This document shows positions 43,332-55,325 of a DNA stretch of 64,000 nucleotides, piece by piece. A program made the position numbers and the translations under genes. Each line of letters begins with the position of its first letter. The first letter of the stretch is position 1. Under the pieces are notes generated by a model, which did not search any database, was not told the DNA's origin, and worked only from the letters and a program-made list of their open reading frames with translations. The stretch covers positions 9,428,404 through 9,492,403 of the forward strand of contig CM021322.1 in the NCBI GenBank assembly GCA_010645155.1, given 5' to 3'. This DNA is from Tigriopus japonicus. Its lineage: Eukaryota > Arthropoda > Copepoda > Harpacticoida > Harpacticidae.

Positions 43332-46300
43332 CTACTTCCTCTTGTCCCTTCCAGTTTTTTTGCCATTTCGAGAACTTCCGCCCAATCTGAGATTACTCAG
43401 AGGAAGGGTGATACTAGGGCAATCCGAACTCGAGTTTTTGAGACTTTTCTGGCGGGTATCGTGATCATCATCATCATGGTGACAATTATCTTTGTCGTTG
43501 TCATCATCATCATCATCACTTTCTTCCTCACTACTGCTAACTGCCCAAGTGAAATAACTGACGGAATATGAGAACCGAGGACAATCTTCGTCGTCGCTCT
43601 TGGCATTGTCAAGATCATAGAGGTGATTAGCAGCTAATTTGGAGCCTTTGAGATATTTTCGCCGACGTCGGTGACTTTTGGAACCCGACGAGACAGGTGA
43701 TCCCGTGGCTTTGGACGATGAAGATGACGAAGAGGATGGTTTGGGCGCACTGAATCGGGATGGTCTCGGGAGAACCACTTGAATTGGTTTCTCCTCTTCA
43801 GACTTGGATGCTTCTGAGGTTAATATGGGAGTAGGAGGAGTATCTAGAGTGGTTGATGTCTTTTTTGTGGATGTTTTTGAAATGGTTTGTTTTTGGTCTA
43901 GACTAATATTAATGCACAAGTCGTCGACTAGCTCACTGTCACCTTTTTCCCTCGAACAGTCCGGACCCGGGGGAAAAACGAGCACTAGGATTCTGGTGGT
44001 TCTCCTTTTCACGGAAGGCCGTTTTGTGAGCATTATTCACATTGGCACGCACATTCACAGACGATGAGGCCTTTTTCCGACGACCTTTCGAGCGTTTTTG
44101 AGGGATGGTTCCCGATTGGTTGTCATTGTTATTCACTGCCACACGATCTAAAGATCCTTGGATATTGCTATTGTGGTGGTGGTTGCTGTTATTCTTGTTG
44201 TTGTTGTTGCGCTCATCTGGACATGTGCGATTACTGTTGTCTAAACCTGCCGTGAGTCGTTCCTTGGCACTGACCAATTCAGAGGATGCGGTGGTTGTGG
44301 GGGAGGCAGTCGTTTGGGGCAATGAATTGGTAACATTGGTGAGAAGGCCCGTGTTATGGTCGAGCTGGTTGGTCACATCCGTCAAGTCCTTTTTGGCTGT
44401 AACGGAAAAATGGTCATGAACTCTTTCCATCCTGCTTTTATAGTTTGTTATCATTAATATCATATTTTATCATAGGGTCATCATGCTTTAGTAAGGTCAC
44501 CTACATATCTTTATACCGCCAAGTTATAATTATAATTGCCTGAAGACACCCGAGTTGATAGTACTTTCAAGAGATATTGGCCCCCAAAAGATCTTGCAAA
44601 CTGAAGTATGTGCCAGCTACAACAAAAAATATCAATCTAGTCCAGGCTGTTTTCGAAATCCCGGATACACCGTATCATTATTTACAATTAATAATAGTGA
44701 TGGACCAAAAGCGCTTTCGGCCGAAATTTCGGTTTCGGTTATGCCTACCGAAACCAAAAGCAGACAAGCACTATATAAAATGGAGTTTGGCGACAAAATC
44801 GAAAAAAAAATTGGTCCAAAACCCTCTGAAATTTAAGTTTTAAGATTTTTCAAAATTTGCAACTACACTACCCAACATCGAACACATTCTAATTTTTAAG
44901 GCGGATTTTGCATTTGAACAATTTTGTAAACAGTGAACACTGCTTTCGGTTTCGGTTTCGGTTAAGCCCTCTTTCGGCCGAAACTTTCGGTTAAGCCCTC
45001 TTTCGGCCGAAACTTTCGGTTTCCGTTATGAGCCCTTTCGGTCCATCACTACTTAATAAAACTAAAACTATAAAGAAAGAAATTAAGTAAAAATTGTTCT
45101 TTGACTTTAAGTTCTTGTTGTTGAATCAGGCACTCGAGTTTTATTTGTTCTCCATTAGCCTTAGTGACCTTTTCCAAATGCGTGTGATCAAGTCTTCCTC
45201 AAGGAGTCTAATTTTTGTGTGATGCCTCTTTGAGAACTTGGATATTAATCCGATCACAAGGAGTCTCGCTAGGACATAGACATAGGCACTCTCTAGTGCC
45301 CGAACAGTACATAATCCATTGATAAAGGTCATTACATACAAACATAAAGGCATGGCAAGTTTCTTGAACAACCAATTCTAGCTGCAATTGCAACCCTCTT
45401 AATGCGGCCATCAATTAAAAAAAATGTGGGAGCGCATGTGCTAATCAAGAAGAATCTTGTCCTGATTCTCTTATAAAACTCACCGTCAGCCAACACCAAG
45501 TTTAACAAATTCAGCGTCGAAACTAGAGTCTAATGGCTAGGGGTGCAGATTTCTGGCAAATAAAACATGCCTTTTTGGCCCCAAAAATGGCATGTAAAAG
45601 CGTTCAAACTGGCAAATAAAATGGCAAATAGACACGAAAATTTACCCAAATATGGCAAAACTGGCCACTAAACTTAGAATATGAGCATTATGTTTCACGA
45701 AAAAAGTGGAATGCAAGTACATGAACATTTAAAAAAAAATATTTTATTCCGTAGAATAATCAATATATCTTTTAAACAAAACATTTTAGGCAAAATGTTT
45801 TTTTTTCCTATTTTGTTCAAAAAAGACAATTTCTGCATTGATTTGCTCAAAAACGACAAATTTTGCATTGATTTGCCCAAAAATGGCAAATAAAATGAGA
45901 AATGGCAAATAAACTTTAAAAGCTAACAAATTGCAAATAAACATGTTTTTGGGCATAAAATATTATTTGTCTGAAATATGCACCCCTGAATGACAGATTT
46001 TAAATTTACCATCGACACTTCTTTGTAAATCAGCCTGTGAACATACCTATAACATCCTATCAAAGCTCACCTTGATTTTTTCTCGATTTTCGATGTTTCC
46101 CGTGGGGTTTCACAGGAGAATTGGCCCGATTGCCAGCATTATCTTTCTTATTGTGGGCCGTAGGACATCCATCTCCGTGTTTATCATGAACAGCGTGATT
46201 TAAGGAGCCCGTTGTCCGATTTCTCCAATTCGGGTCCTGATCCGCTCGTCCTGAGATCGTCTTTCCACCATGGAACGAGCCCCGAGTTGAAGCTGATCCT

Positions 46301-49300
46301 TGAGGAATTGGAGGTACAGACGGACAACCGCCGCCGTTAGAAGCTGACAAAGCCGAAGCAGCCACAGGAGCAGTATTAGTCACAGTAGCTTGAGTTTGGG
46401 CAGAGCATCGCCAATTGAGATCAAGATCGGCCCGATCAGGTCCGTCCTTGGGATTCGCTCCTCGTCCTTGGCCCCAGAACGTGGGTTTTTTCCCCATGGA
46501 TCCACCCGAGGATCTCGAGCCTGGTTTCGAGGACGATTTGCTACTCACTCGTGATAGGGAGGACTTGATGGAGCCCACTTCACTGGAGGCCGGCGATATG
46601 GACATGGCAGAATTGGGGCTACCCGAGGGATGACTCACCATGATGTCAGAGTCCTGCAAGTAGAAAGAACTCGTATTAAGTCCAATCCCGCAGGGCTCAA
46701 GTGATATCAATCCCTGAGCAAGTTCAATAACAGAGCAAAAACCAATGCCAAAGAGTAGACTAGAAGGCACCAAAACATGAGCAAACATTTGCATATTCCC
46801 ATATATTCTTTCAAGAGCTACTCGGCACTATTTTCAACAACCACGACAAATTAAGGTTCTTAAGTCTCTTTTGGCTTCTTTTTAGCCCCTACACGCACCG
46901 TATCCGATGAGCAGGGATTCTCCGGAGAAGTCACCGACGACATTAGACTACTTCGACCACCATGAGAGGACACACTACTGGCGGTATCGCTATCCTCTTT
47001 GGGTAAGTGCGGGCCTCTCGTTTGAGGAATCGAGGCTTTGGTCGCTTTGGAGGCTTCCACGCTTTTAGTGGATTCCGGCGAAGGCCCTCTTGACCTCGCC
47101 AGACCATTGGTTTGACTAAGATCTTCACCATTGACAACTTGATTGGTCGGGTTGGGTTGACCTTTGGTAGAATTGTTATGGCTCGAGCCTTGTTGACCAC
47201 CTAAGGGTTTCTTGGGAGGATCAGGCAGTTGCTTGGGCTCGACATTGTGGGATTCGGTAACGGGAAGGCGACTGGGTAGGGTGGGATCAGCGTTCTCAGC
47301 ATCTGGTATATTGCGGAACTTTCGTTGGAGCCATTCTCGAAACTTGACATCTTCACTCGACACATCGACAATCTGACTGAGAATGCTGAAAAAGGAGGAC
47401 GAAGGCCATTTGAGAACAGTCAAGGTCTCGGTTGTGTAACAAACACGTGGAACATTGCATGGGAAGGTCACTCACACAACGGTGCTCAACCAGGCTAAAG
47501 TAAAATAGCCGCTTGCATTGCCATGATTCTTACCTCTTTCCGTTGAGGTTAGGATTGGGTTGTTTGGTGAGGTTCATTAGGTCAGAGTAGCCTTTCTCAA
47601 ATGCCTGTTTAACGGTCACGTAGCCATATGAGCTTCGTCCAACATCCATTTCCGGGTTCAATGGGTCCAGGATGCAAATAACGCTGCCACCTTCATTCAC
47701 ACTACTCTTAGGGATCCACCTCCCACCATCGGTTACTTGAATGGCCGTATTCACGTGGTTGAAAAGCTTGCCGAAGAGCTCAAGGAACTCGATGAGCAAC
47801 ACACCCAAATTGGCATTAGAAGCATGGGCAGCGTTTCTTCGTGGATGCATTTGAAGGAAACTCACTATCAGCAAGATGAGAGCGTAAGAGGAAAGCCCGC
47901 CAGTGAAAACCTGTCGAAAAAGGGAACAAGGAAAGGTCAAGAACTGAACGAATTCTTTGGACAAATCAGAGCTCACCTCATTGAGGTCTCGCTGATGAAG
48001 GAATTGTTTGAGGAGATAGGCCAGTTTAGCTAAGGGTGGATACTTTCTCTTGAAGAACTTCATAAGCTCCGCAGTTCTGATGCCACATGCCATATTGAAG
48101 CTGATATCCACCTTGATCCTGCTCTCCTTGTCGGTGAGTTTGACCACAGGCACCTACAAAAGGCAAAACACAATATCAATTTCGGACCACATTCTTTCAA
48201 GGAGAGAAAAAAACCCTTACCGCAGCTTTATCAAGAATTTTAATCATTTCCGGCTCCGCGATGTTATTGTCGATGAGAAGTTGCTCAATAGTTCGAAAGG
48301 GTATCACCTCCCACTTTCCAAACAGAACGAGATCAATATCACTGAAGAATAAAAAATATTCCAATAATGTCAAAGTCCATCTCAAACGTTCGCATTCTCC
48401 AATCATCCCATGCCATTGATCTTTCAGGTTCAATTTGCTGGTGCTCTGGCATTTATTCTTTTACTCTACTCATCCCATCTTAATACAGCCTTCACAACAT
48501 TCAAAGCTACATTCCCCTTCAGGCGCTCAATTGCCATCATCGAAGCATCAATCCTTCTCCTATCAAGAATATTTGATTTCAGCCCAGTCATTATTATCGT
48601 CATCAGGGTTATCCATCTCCCACAAACTCAAATAGAACAAAGATTCGCAGATTCGCAGTTTTGACAATCACCAAGTGTCTCGAGTTCAAAGCTTCCCAGC
48701 CTCTACCAATCGGCCGGCCTATCTATTCAGCGAGGGTTCAATACATCCAACCAATCTCGCTGAACACGTTGTCATCCATTGGTTGATCATCCTGGAAGGC
48801 ACAACACAACCATCTAGCTCCCTCTTCGACCATCCGGTCGATGTCTTCTCGTCTGTTAATGCCCGAGCAAAGCCGAATCTATCCAACCATGGCGTACTTG
48901 GTGGGTGCAACTTTTTCACACCGTTGATTCAGCTGAAACTGACTGATGTTGTATGTACATACACATTGGAGATCCCGGTTGATGAGTAGAACCGGCGACT
49001 TTTTTTCCAACTACGCAATAACAATCTCGAAGGAATGTGATGGTTTAGAACATTTTTTAGTAAATGCTGGCAAATACTGTTTCTACATTCATCGTATGGT
49101 ACAAGTATGTGATTCCAAACACGACAAAATGCTTTAAATGTATGGTGCTTAAAAGACTATGATTACTGGCGAAGCTGGAAGAACAATACAACCTCGGCGG
49201 ATCTTTCAGGTCTGCTTCATTCTACGACGCAGTTTGAAGCACAACACAAGAAACCAGGTTCTAACCACAATACCATGATGATGAAATTTCGAGGCAAAAA

Positions 49301-52300
49301 TCATCAGAAAACCGATTTACATTGGAGTTGACCACCTTTGAAGATCAGGAAAATAGCGACGTAATAAAAGCGTCAGGAAGTCAATATAGCGACTGTTGCA
49401 CCATTTACAGCAAAGCAACGTTCGTTCTACACTACAGTCATCCAATCCCAATTAGAGCTAGTATAAATAGCTCATGCAACAAATTCAGACATGTATTTTT
49501 AAGGACGATAGCTTTTTGCTGATTTTTGTTTGTTTCGATCAGGATCTCTCAAACAACGGGCCACGTTGAAGAAACTCATCGCGTACAGCATCAAAATAAA
49601 ACGTTTTCCACGTTCATGCGAAACAGATAGCAGCGAGAAATTGCTAGCAAGGACTTCTATCTAGCCTCTGTACCTATCATGCCTATCTTCCTACATGCCT
49701 GTCTCACCCAGATAACAAAAACAACAATATCCGATAAACCAACTCCAGATGAAGCCGGTATTTTCCCCAATAATGCAAGTACTTATAAATAAGCAATGAT
49801 GATCCCACATTCCATCTCGAGTGACGAATCATCTAGAATAGTTGCCGAGGAGGAGCAACCTTTGAAGGAAAATGTGTCCGGGTCTGACAGCTCAATGCTC
49901 GAGCTCAAAAGATGCATTTCATTGACAAGATTAAAAAAATGATCTCCAAACCATAACCATCCATTTTGGTCTTGCTTCGGCATTAGGGTGTGGATTTTTT
50001 TAGTAAGCCATGCTAGCTAGCTAGCTGGGCCGGGGTTTAAACTGACGTCTTGTGATGGTTGGGAACACAAAGACTGTGCACAAATGGTTTTTCAAGTTAC
50101 CATGATAATGATCGCCCCAACAAACCCTATGGCGCCATGGAAAGAATGTCGGGCCGACTTGGCCACACCCGGCCACTTGGATTGGGTGAACAGGATTTTC
50201 AAGGTCGTGCACTCACATCAATGGTATGCCAGCCATCGCGCCTCTTCATCCAATGGACGCACACTCACATCACACGTACTCACTAGCGTCTATTCCACAT
50301 CCTATTCTTTGTGGCTCTCTAGGTATCGTTCTCAACTTACAGTACAAACGATCAAGTGTTCCGCGCTTAGTTGCTTGCTCCATCTCTCAAAAAATTAGGC
50401 GACGGGTGAAGTGCGAAGTGCGCAGAAGCCAACCGGCCACATCTACCTATCTTTAGTCGACAAATCTTTTCTGCCTTGGTAAATAGTTACTTGGGTGAAC
50501 CATATTTGGACCTTGTCTAGTGGATGCCGAGAGAGCTTGTCTCAATCAGATGGCGGAAAAAACGAGGTTGCCTCTCGATGCACCGTTTTGTGACAGACTC
50601 AAAATTAGGCATTATGTAATCTTTGCCCAAAAAGCTCAGAGGCCTTGGCAAAAAATAGTCCTGTACAACTTTTGGAAATTGAACATGCACTTACTGTACA
50701 TCTACTCAAATTGTGCGTAGTTGCCAAAAGCCACGACCAAAGAGAGTGCATCAAGAAAAAGGAAGAAACATCATTTGTATGGAAGGAAAAGCTCGGCCGC
50801 CATTCAATCCGAGATGTACTCTAAGCATGCAAAAAAACGTCCATGTCGTCTCCAGCTCTAGGGATGCCAGCAAAAAAAGTGACGTTCACGGTAGTAAAAG
50901 TGATTCCATTTCTTTCGATCAAAGAATGCCGGGAGAAACGAGAATGGGGAAAGTAGTTGAAGAAGACCTCGACGGAAGGTCAAATTGCTAATGAGTATTA
51001 CGGAACAGGCCGATGCTTCGGGAGCATGTTGTAAATAAGGCGATACATTTCTTTCTGTTTTGTGTGTGTAAGTGGGTACGCGTGTCTCTCTCACTCTATT
51101 TCCTCCCTATGAGACCCTTGCTCTTTTCGTTCTGAACTTCTTGATCCGCTGCCAAAGTAGAAGCCCATGCTTTTCTTGATGCTCTCCGAAGGAGAAAATG
51201 TTTCTGATACTACGATTCAACCGAGTTTGCCTGGCCCCGGTGGCCATTTGCCAGATGATTGTGAGGTCCGAAAGAAAATCAGACGGGATGGCGAATGCAT
51301 TGGAGAAATTTGCATGAAACGCTTCTTTTCTAACTTATGAGATAACTACTTACTCATAAGAAGTGTGCCATGGTCATTTATAGTCATGGATAATGAAGAG
51401 GAAGATGATGATTTTGAAAATAGCCTTGACGACGGCTTTGACCCCGATGTCTTGCATGTTTTAAGTTGTCTGAGAGACGAGGCGAGAACTCGAATTCAAG
51501 CTCACGATCACTTATTCTGGCTCAAACAAACGTATTGATTTTGGACTCTCTATCACATTGCAAAGGGTCAGTGGCATATCCAAAACTGAACTCGTTGACA
51601 GATGGCCAAACTATAGGAAATATTTCAAACCCCGCTTTCAAACTCAATCATAAAGAACTTGGGCCCACGTGCGACTCATCGGAGTCTTGGTCATGCAGGT
51701 ACAGTATGCCTAAATCCCTCTCAAACGTATGACAGAGAGACACAACTCATTATCCCACGGCTGAATTCAATAAACAGACGCCATGGGCACCCTTCTCTCT
51801 CTACATAAACAACTGATAGTACCCACGTGTCAAGGCCAAGACCCGCGTCATACATGAAAAAGGCCTACCTGGTAGGCAAATAGAGCCCGGATTTGAAAGA
51901 GCCCAACACGTCCACGCGGGCATCGCGCCATTCATTCTGAATAACGCGGCGAATTCGTGAGATCACTTCCATGCGAACCTGATGTTCTTGCGGCGTCGGG
52001 GTCATCCATTGAAAGAAGTCCTCGATTTCTTCGTGTAACCTGCAATATCAGAAGGCCAAGCCCGTCATTCACCACGGCCTTCGCTTTCACGGGCTCCTGG
52101 CTTCCGATCACTTACCCCACCACCCCCGCAGAATACACCCGGCCCATGGGATTCCACACGGGTCCCGATGGGCCGACCTTTAAGGCCGGTACGGGTTCAG
52201 GCAAGGCCAATGAAGGCGGCGGACTGCCATGGGTCGAGCTTTCTCGTTTCCGTTTGGTCCGATTATACAAATGCTCAGCGGGTCCCGCTCGCACCAAATG

Positions 52301-52426
52301 CGGTTTACCCGGCGGGTAACATCCGGCGGGGCTATGCACACTCCGCCCACCGGCCTCGAGGGCGATGAAATCCGGGGCGGGTGAACTGGCCAAAGGCCCG
52401 GGCGGGGTCGGAGACGACACGGTCGT
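43332..52426 (-). CDS. TENT4: TENT4/TRF4-type non-canonical poly(A) polymerase, 5' partial
   Basis: Read on the minus strand, exons are [gap]-52116, 52039-51869, 48341-48221, 48153-47977, 47910-47534, 47385-46899, 46653-46071, 44396-43943 and 43902-43332. Borders are GT-AG and phases agree. The N-terminal part is Pro/Ser-rich and reaches the conserved GLHEEI block. The nucleotidyltransferase motif GSFKSGLYLPTSDIDLVLFG spans the 51869/48341 junction, with the third catalytic Asp in KVDISF. The PAP-associated domain follows (LLKQFLHQRDLNEV, GVLLIEFLELFG, GRSSYGYV). These enzymes add or tail A-rich 3' ends on RNAs, in nuclear surveillance or mRNA tailing. The tail after about 47300 is long, low-complexity and basic/Ser/Asn/Asp-rich. 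The last exons are less certain: a stop at 46860 would end a shorter form if the 46899 donor is unused, and the final intron is only 40 bp. The first exon runs into an assembly gap. Confidence 0.88.
44695..45051. mobile_element. MITE derived from the THAP/YqaJ transposon, in a TENT4 intron
   Basis: The ends 'tagtgatggaccaaaagcgc' and 'ggtccatcacta' match 20726-24464, with the same 'ttcggccgaaa' sub-repeats. The interior aligns with about 24190-24380 of that element ('gacaaaat.gaa', 'ttggtccaaaa'). The flanks attaataa (44687-44694) and cttaataa (45052-45059) agree at 7 of 8. It is a 357-bp internal-deletion derivative with no coding capacity. Confidence 0.9.
45538..45988. mobile_element. TIR element in a TENT4 intron (AGGGGTGCA family)
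   Basis: The ends are 'taggggtgcagatttc' and 'gaaatatgcacccctg'. The AT-rich interior has many 'ggcaaataaa' motifs. A target duplication could not be aligned convincingly. Confidence 0.65.
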
Positions 52427-52563
52427 NNNNNNNNNNNNNNNNNNNNNNNNNNNNNNNNNNNNNNNNNNNNNNNNNNNNNNNNNNNNNNNNNNNNNNNNNN
52501 NNNNNNNNNNNNNNNNNNNNNNNNNNNNNNNNNNNNNNNNNNNNNNNNNNNNNNNNNNNNNNN
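52427..52563. other. Assembly gap (137 N)
   Basis: A run of undetermined bases interrupts the 5' exon of the TENT4 gene. The DNA on both sides is unusually GC-rich for this window. Confidence 1.
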
Positions 52564-53386
52564 ATCTCGTCTAGCTGTTCGCACTGTCTTCCCTTTGCCT
52601 ATGCGCACCGGCGTCGCAATCGAGCACGCTCTCAACCTAACAGACGAGTCGCCTCCCTTTGACGGCGAACGACCGACTACAGGATTACCTGTATGTAATA
52701 CTACAACTTGAATGGGGAGTCACACGATTCCGAAGCACACGTTGTCAGTCAAGAGGGGGATGAGAGATAGAAGAAGAAGAATCACGTTGCTGAATCGCCA
52801 TTACTCGCTGGCTTCTAACTTACTGGCTGCCTGGCTAGTGAGTGTAATCAGTGTAATGTGCTGGCTTGCTCTCTGGTGCTCCCTTGATCACCCGACTATC
52901 TATCCATGTCGAAGAGCAGTCCTGGCTGAAGACGGACGTTCTGAACCGTCGAGAACGTTTCTTGAGTGTTGCACGCCTCGCTCACTCCCTCGTCGATCGA
53001 CGTCCACATGCACGCCAACATTGGCAGTGTTGCCGATCCGTTGGTCTAGAAAGTTCTCGGAATGAAGCGCCGAATAAGGCCAGTTTGAGTCTTGTGGTTA
53101 GAGGTCCTGGGTGAGGTGGAATTAGGTTGGGGGAAAATTGTAGCATTTAGATTCCATTGAAAAAATATCTGAAGTTTTTCTCGTGAAGAAACGAGCCAAG
53201 ATGTTAAACCCACTGATTTTCCATATTTTTGGCTTCCTTGGATCCATAGCATATCTGTAACACAAGTCAAAGTGTCTTGACGGTCTTGACCTTCATGCAC
53301 AAGTCCGCTAGGAAAATACCCGCGCCCTTCTCTAATTTGAGCATTGATTTGTGATTTAAATATGCAATTCAATTTACTGTTTAGAG
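52564..53386. other. Probable TENT4 5' region, then intergenic
   Basis: It likely contains the first exon or promoter of the TENT4 gene, but no start codon can be fixed across the gap. ORFs here have no known domain. Confidence 0.35.
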
Positions 53387-53675
53387 TAGAAGGCTAACGG
53401 AGAAATGTCACTCCGTTTTGGTCAGTGCAGAATTGTTTTGAACACATTTCATCAATCCAGCAGCCAGGGTGTCAAGTGACTAGATTCATCATTCATTGCT
53501 CTTGTATGAGCCAAGCAGTTGAATGAGCAATTTGACCAGTGACTCCATGAAAGGGCAAGTTCTGGTTTTGAATCATGTAACTTACTGTGCCCACTGTCAA
53601 ATCTCATTGCACACACAATACAGGCTTGATGGCTCACGAATATTTTTGGAGTGTCATTTCTCTGTTAGCCCTCCA
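53387..53675. mobile_element. hAT-type MITE, TAG..GGCTAACAGAGAAA family, copy 2
   Basis: The ends are 'tagaaggctaacggagaaatg' and 'catttctctgttagccctcca'. The flanks gtttagag (53379-53386) and gtgtaaag (53676-53683) match at 6 of 8. It is homologous to 39239-39521 in inverted orientation. Confidence 0.82.
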
Positions 53676-53683
53676 GTGTAAAG

Positions 53684-55154
53684 GTGTGTTATAGTCCAAT
53701 TTCAACTTTAAATACTTGGCAGTAATATAAGTAACAAAAGGCACTGATTTCGATTGATTGGATTGCAATTTTCTCATTTGTTCAAATATTATTTTTAAAA
53801 ATATACTAGTTTAATGTGTCCAGATCTATCAACAGTAATGCATGGGAAGACCAAATAACGTACTATTGTTAAATTTCTTATTAATTTACAGGAAATTCCA
53901 GTCCTTGCAACGGTAGTAATAGCAAGGACAACCAAATTTTCATGAAAAATAATGCCAAAAGCATACAGTACTTTCGGTAATAATTTTGAGAAATAATGTG
54001 ACAAAATCGGAGTATTTGGTAATTTTATTGGCATTTTTATCACTTATTACAGAATAAAAAATCTTTCTTCATAGCTTGGAATAGCTGATAATTATATTTC
54101 ATGTTGCTGCAATTGTGACAAATCCTCTCTGCGTCTTTCCGTCTTTTCTTAGTTTGATTTTGCCATCTTTTTCCACATTTTTCTGAAGGGAACAAGGAAT
54201 TTGTCTAAAAAAAAAGATTGAAATATTCCCAATTTTGTGATTTTGGAAAAAAAAAACGCAAATGTTTGTAAATTCATTGTAAATTATTAATTACAAGTAT
54301 CTGATGGACCCGAACATAAACTAAATATTTTTTTTGCAACTCCAATATAAAATGTCGGTTTCTTTCTAAACTTTGATTTTGATTGATAAACCAACCTTTT
54401 CCAGAAAAATTTTAACGGCACAAATAATTTTCCCACATTTATTGTAAGATTTTCCCCATTTTGTAATTTAGGACAAAAGTTGAAGATTTTGGTAATCCCA
54501 TTGTAAAATGTAGTTTACAACTATCCAGTTGCACAAGCCTGTATATGAAAAATTGAAGCAAAAACAATCAAAATTGCGCAACAATGATTTCTTTCTTTTT
54601 GCACTAGATCGAAGTTGCATCAAAAAAGCCAATCATACGTAAAAAAATTTTCTCGGTACACAGTAGAACCTCGCATTCCTGGCCCCAATGTAAAAGATAG
54701 CAGCCAGCATGCCAGTTTCAATGAATATGGCCCCAGAATGTCAAGATGGCAACTTTCCCTAAAAGTAGTCATTTAGCCAAGCCATGTGGGACCTCGAACA
54801 CCAACAGAACTTCGGGCACGCCTGGGCCAAATTTGGCCTAAGCCATGCATTCGTGTGGCGTGGCTTTTGAGGCGGACAGCCTGGACTGTTCGCCAGAAAG
54901 AGACACTGACCAGTGAGATAAGCTAGGACAAGGAGGAGGATAAGCTACAAGCTCGCTCACGCCTCAAAATCCCTCTTCGGGTCTGTGTCAGCGTTGCCAT
55001 GTGGCCACCGCTGCGGCCAAATGGTGCAAGAATTTACAAAATGATGCATCATTTGACACTTTATGGCTGCCAGTCAAAGTTCCATTTCAAATAAGACCCT
55101 TTAAACAAGGTCTGAGGGAAGGCTTTTGCGCTGAAATTTGGTGTTCATAAGATT
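53684..55154. other. AT-rich intergenic DNA
   Basis: No gene seen. A sequence 'cagtagaacctcgcattcctgg' near 54662 resembles a pogo/Tigger left end but has no partner. Confidence 0.4.
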
Positions 55155-55325
55155 TATGCCTACCAAAACAAAACGCATCCAAGCAGTTAAAAAAAGAATG
55201 GAGTTTGACAACCAAATATTTTTTTATATCCAAAAACTTTTAAACTAAATATTTCCGGTTTTCAAATTTGTTATTACCCAGCTTCAAACACCAAATCTCC
55301 ATTCTAATGTTTTGTGGGAAAAGGA
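55155..55325 (+). mobile_element. Relic of the THAP/YqaJ-derived MITE family
   Basis: It aligns with the interior of 44695-45051: 'atgcctacc.aaac', 'aatggagtttg.c.ac.aaat', 'ttacccagcttcaaacacc', 'ccattctaat'. The terminal repeats are gone. Confidence 0.6.

Noticed and set aside
43397..43618. Met/Thr/Ile-rich minus ORF
   Set aside because: Out-of-frame reading of the Asp-rich repeat in the TENT4 tail exon.
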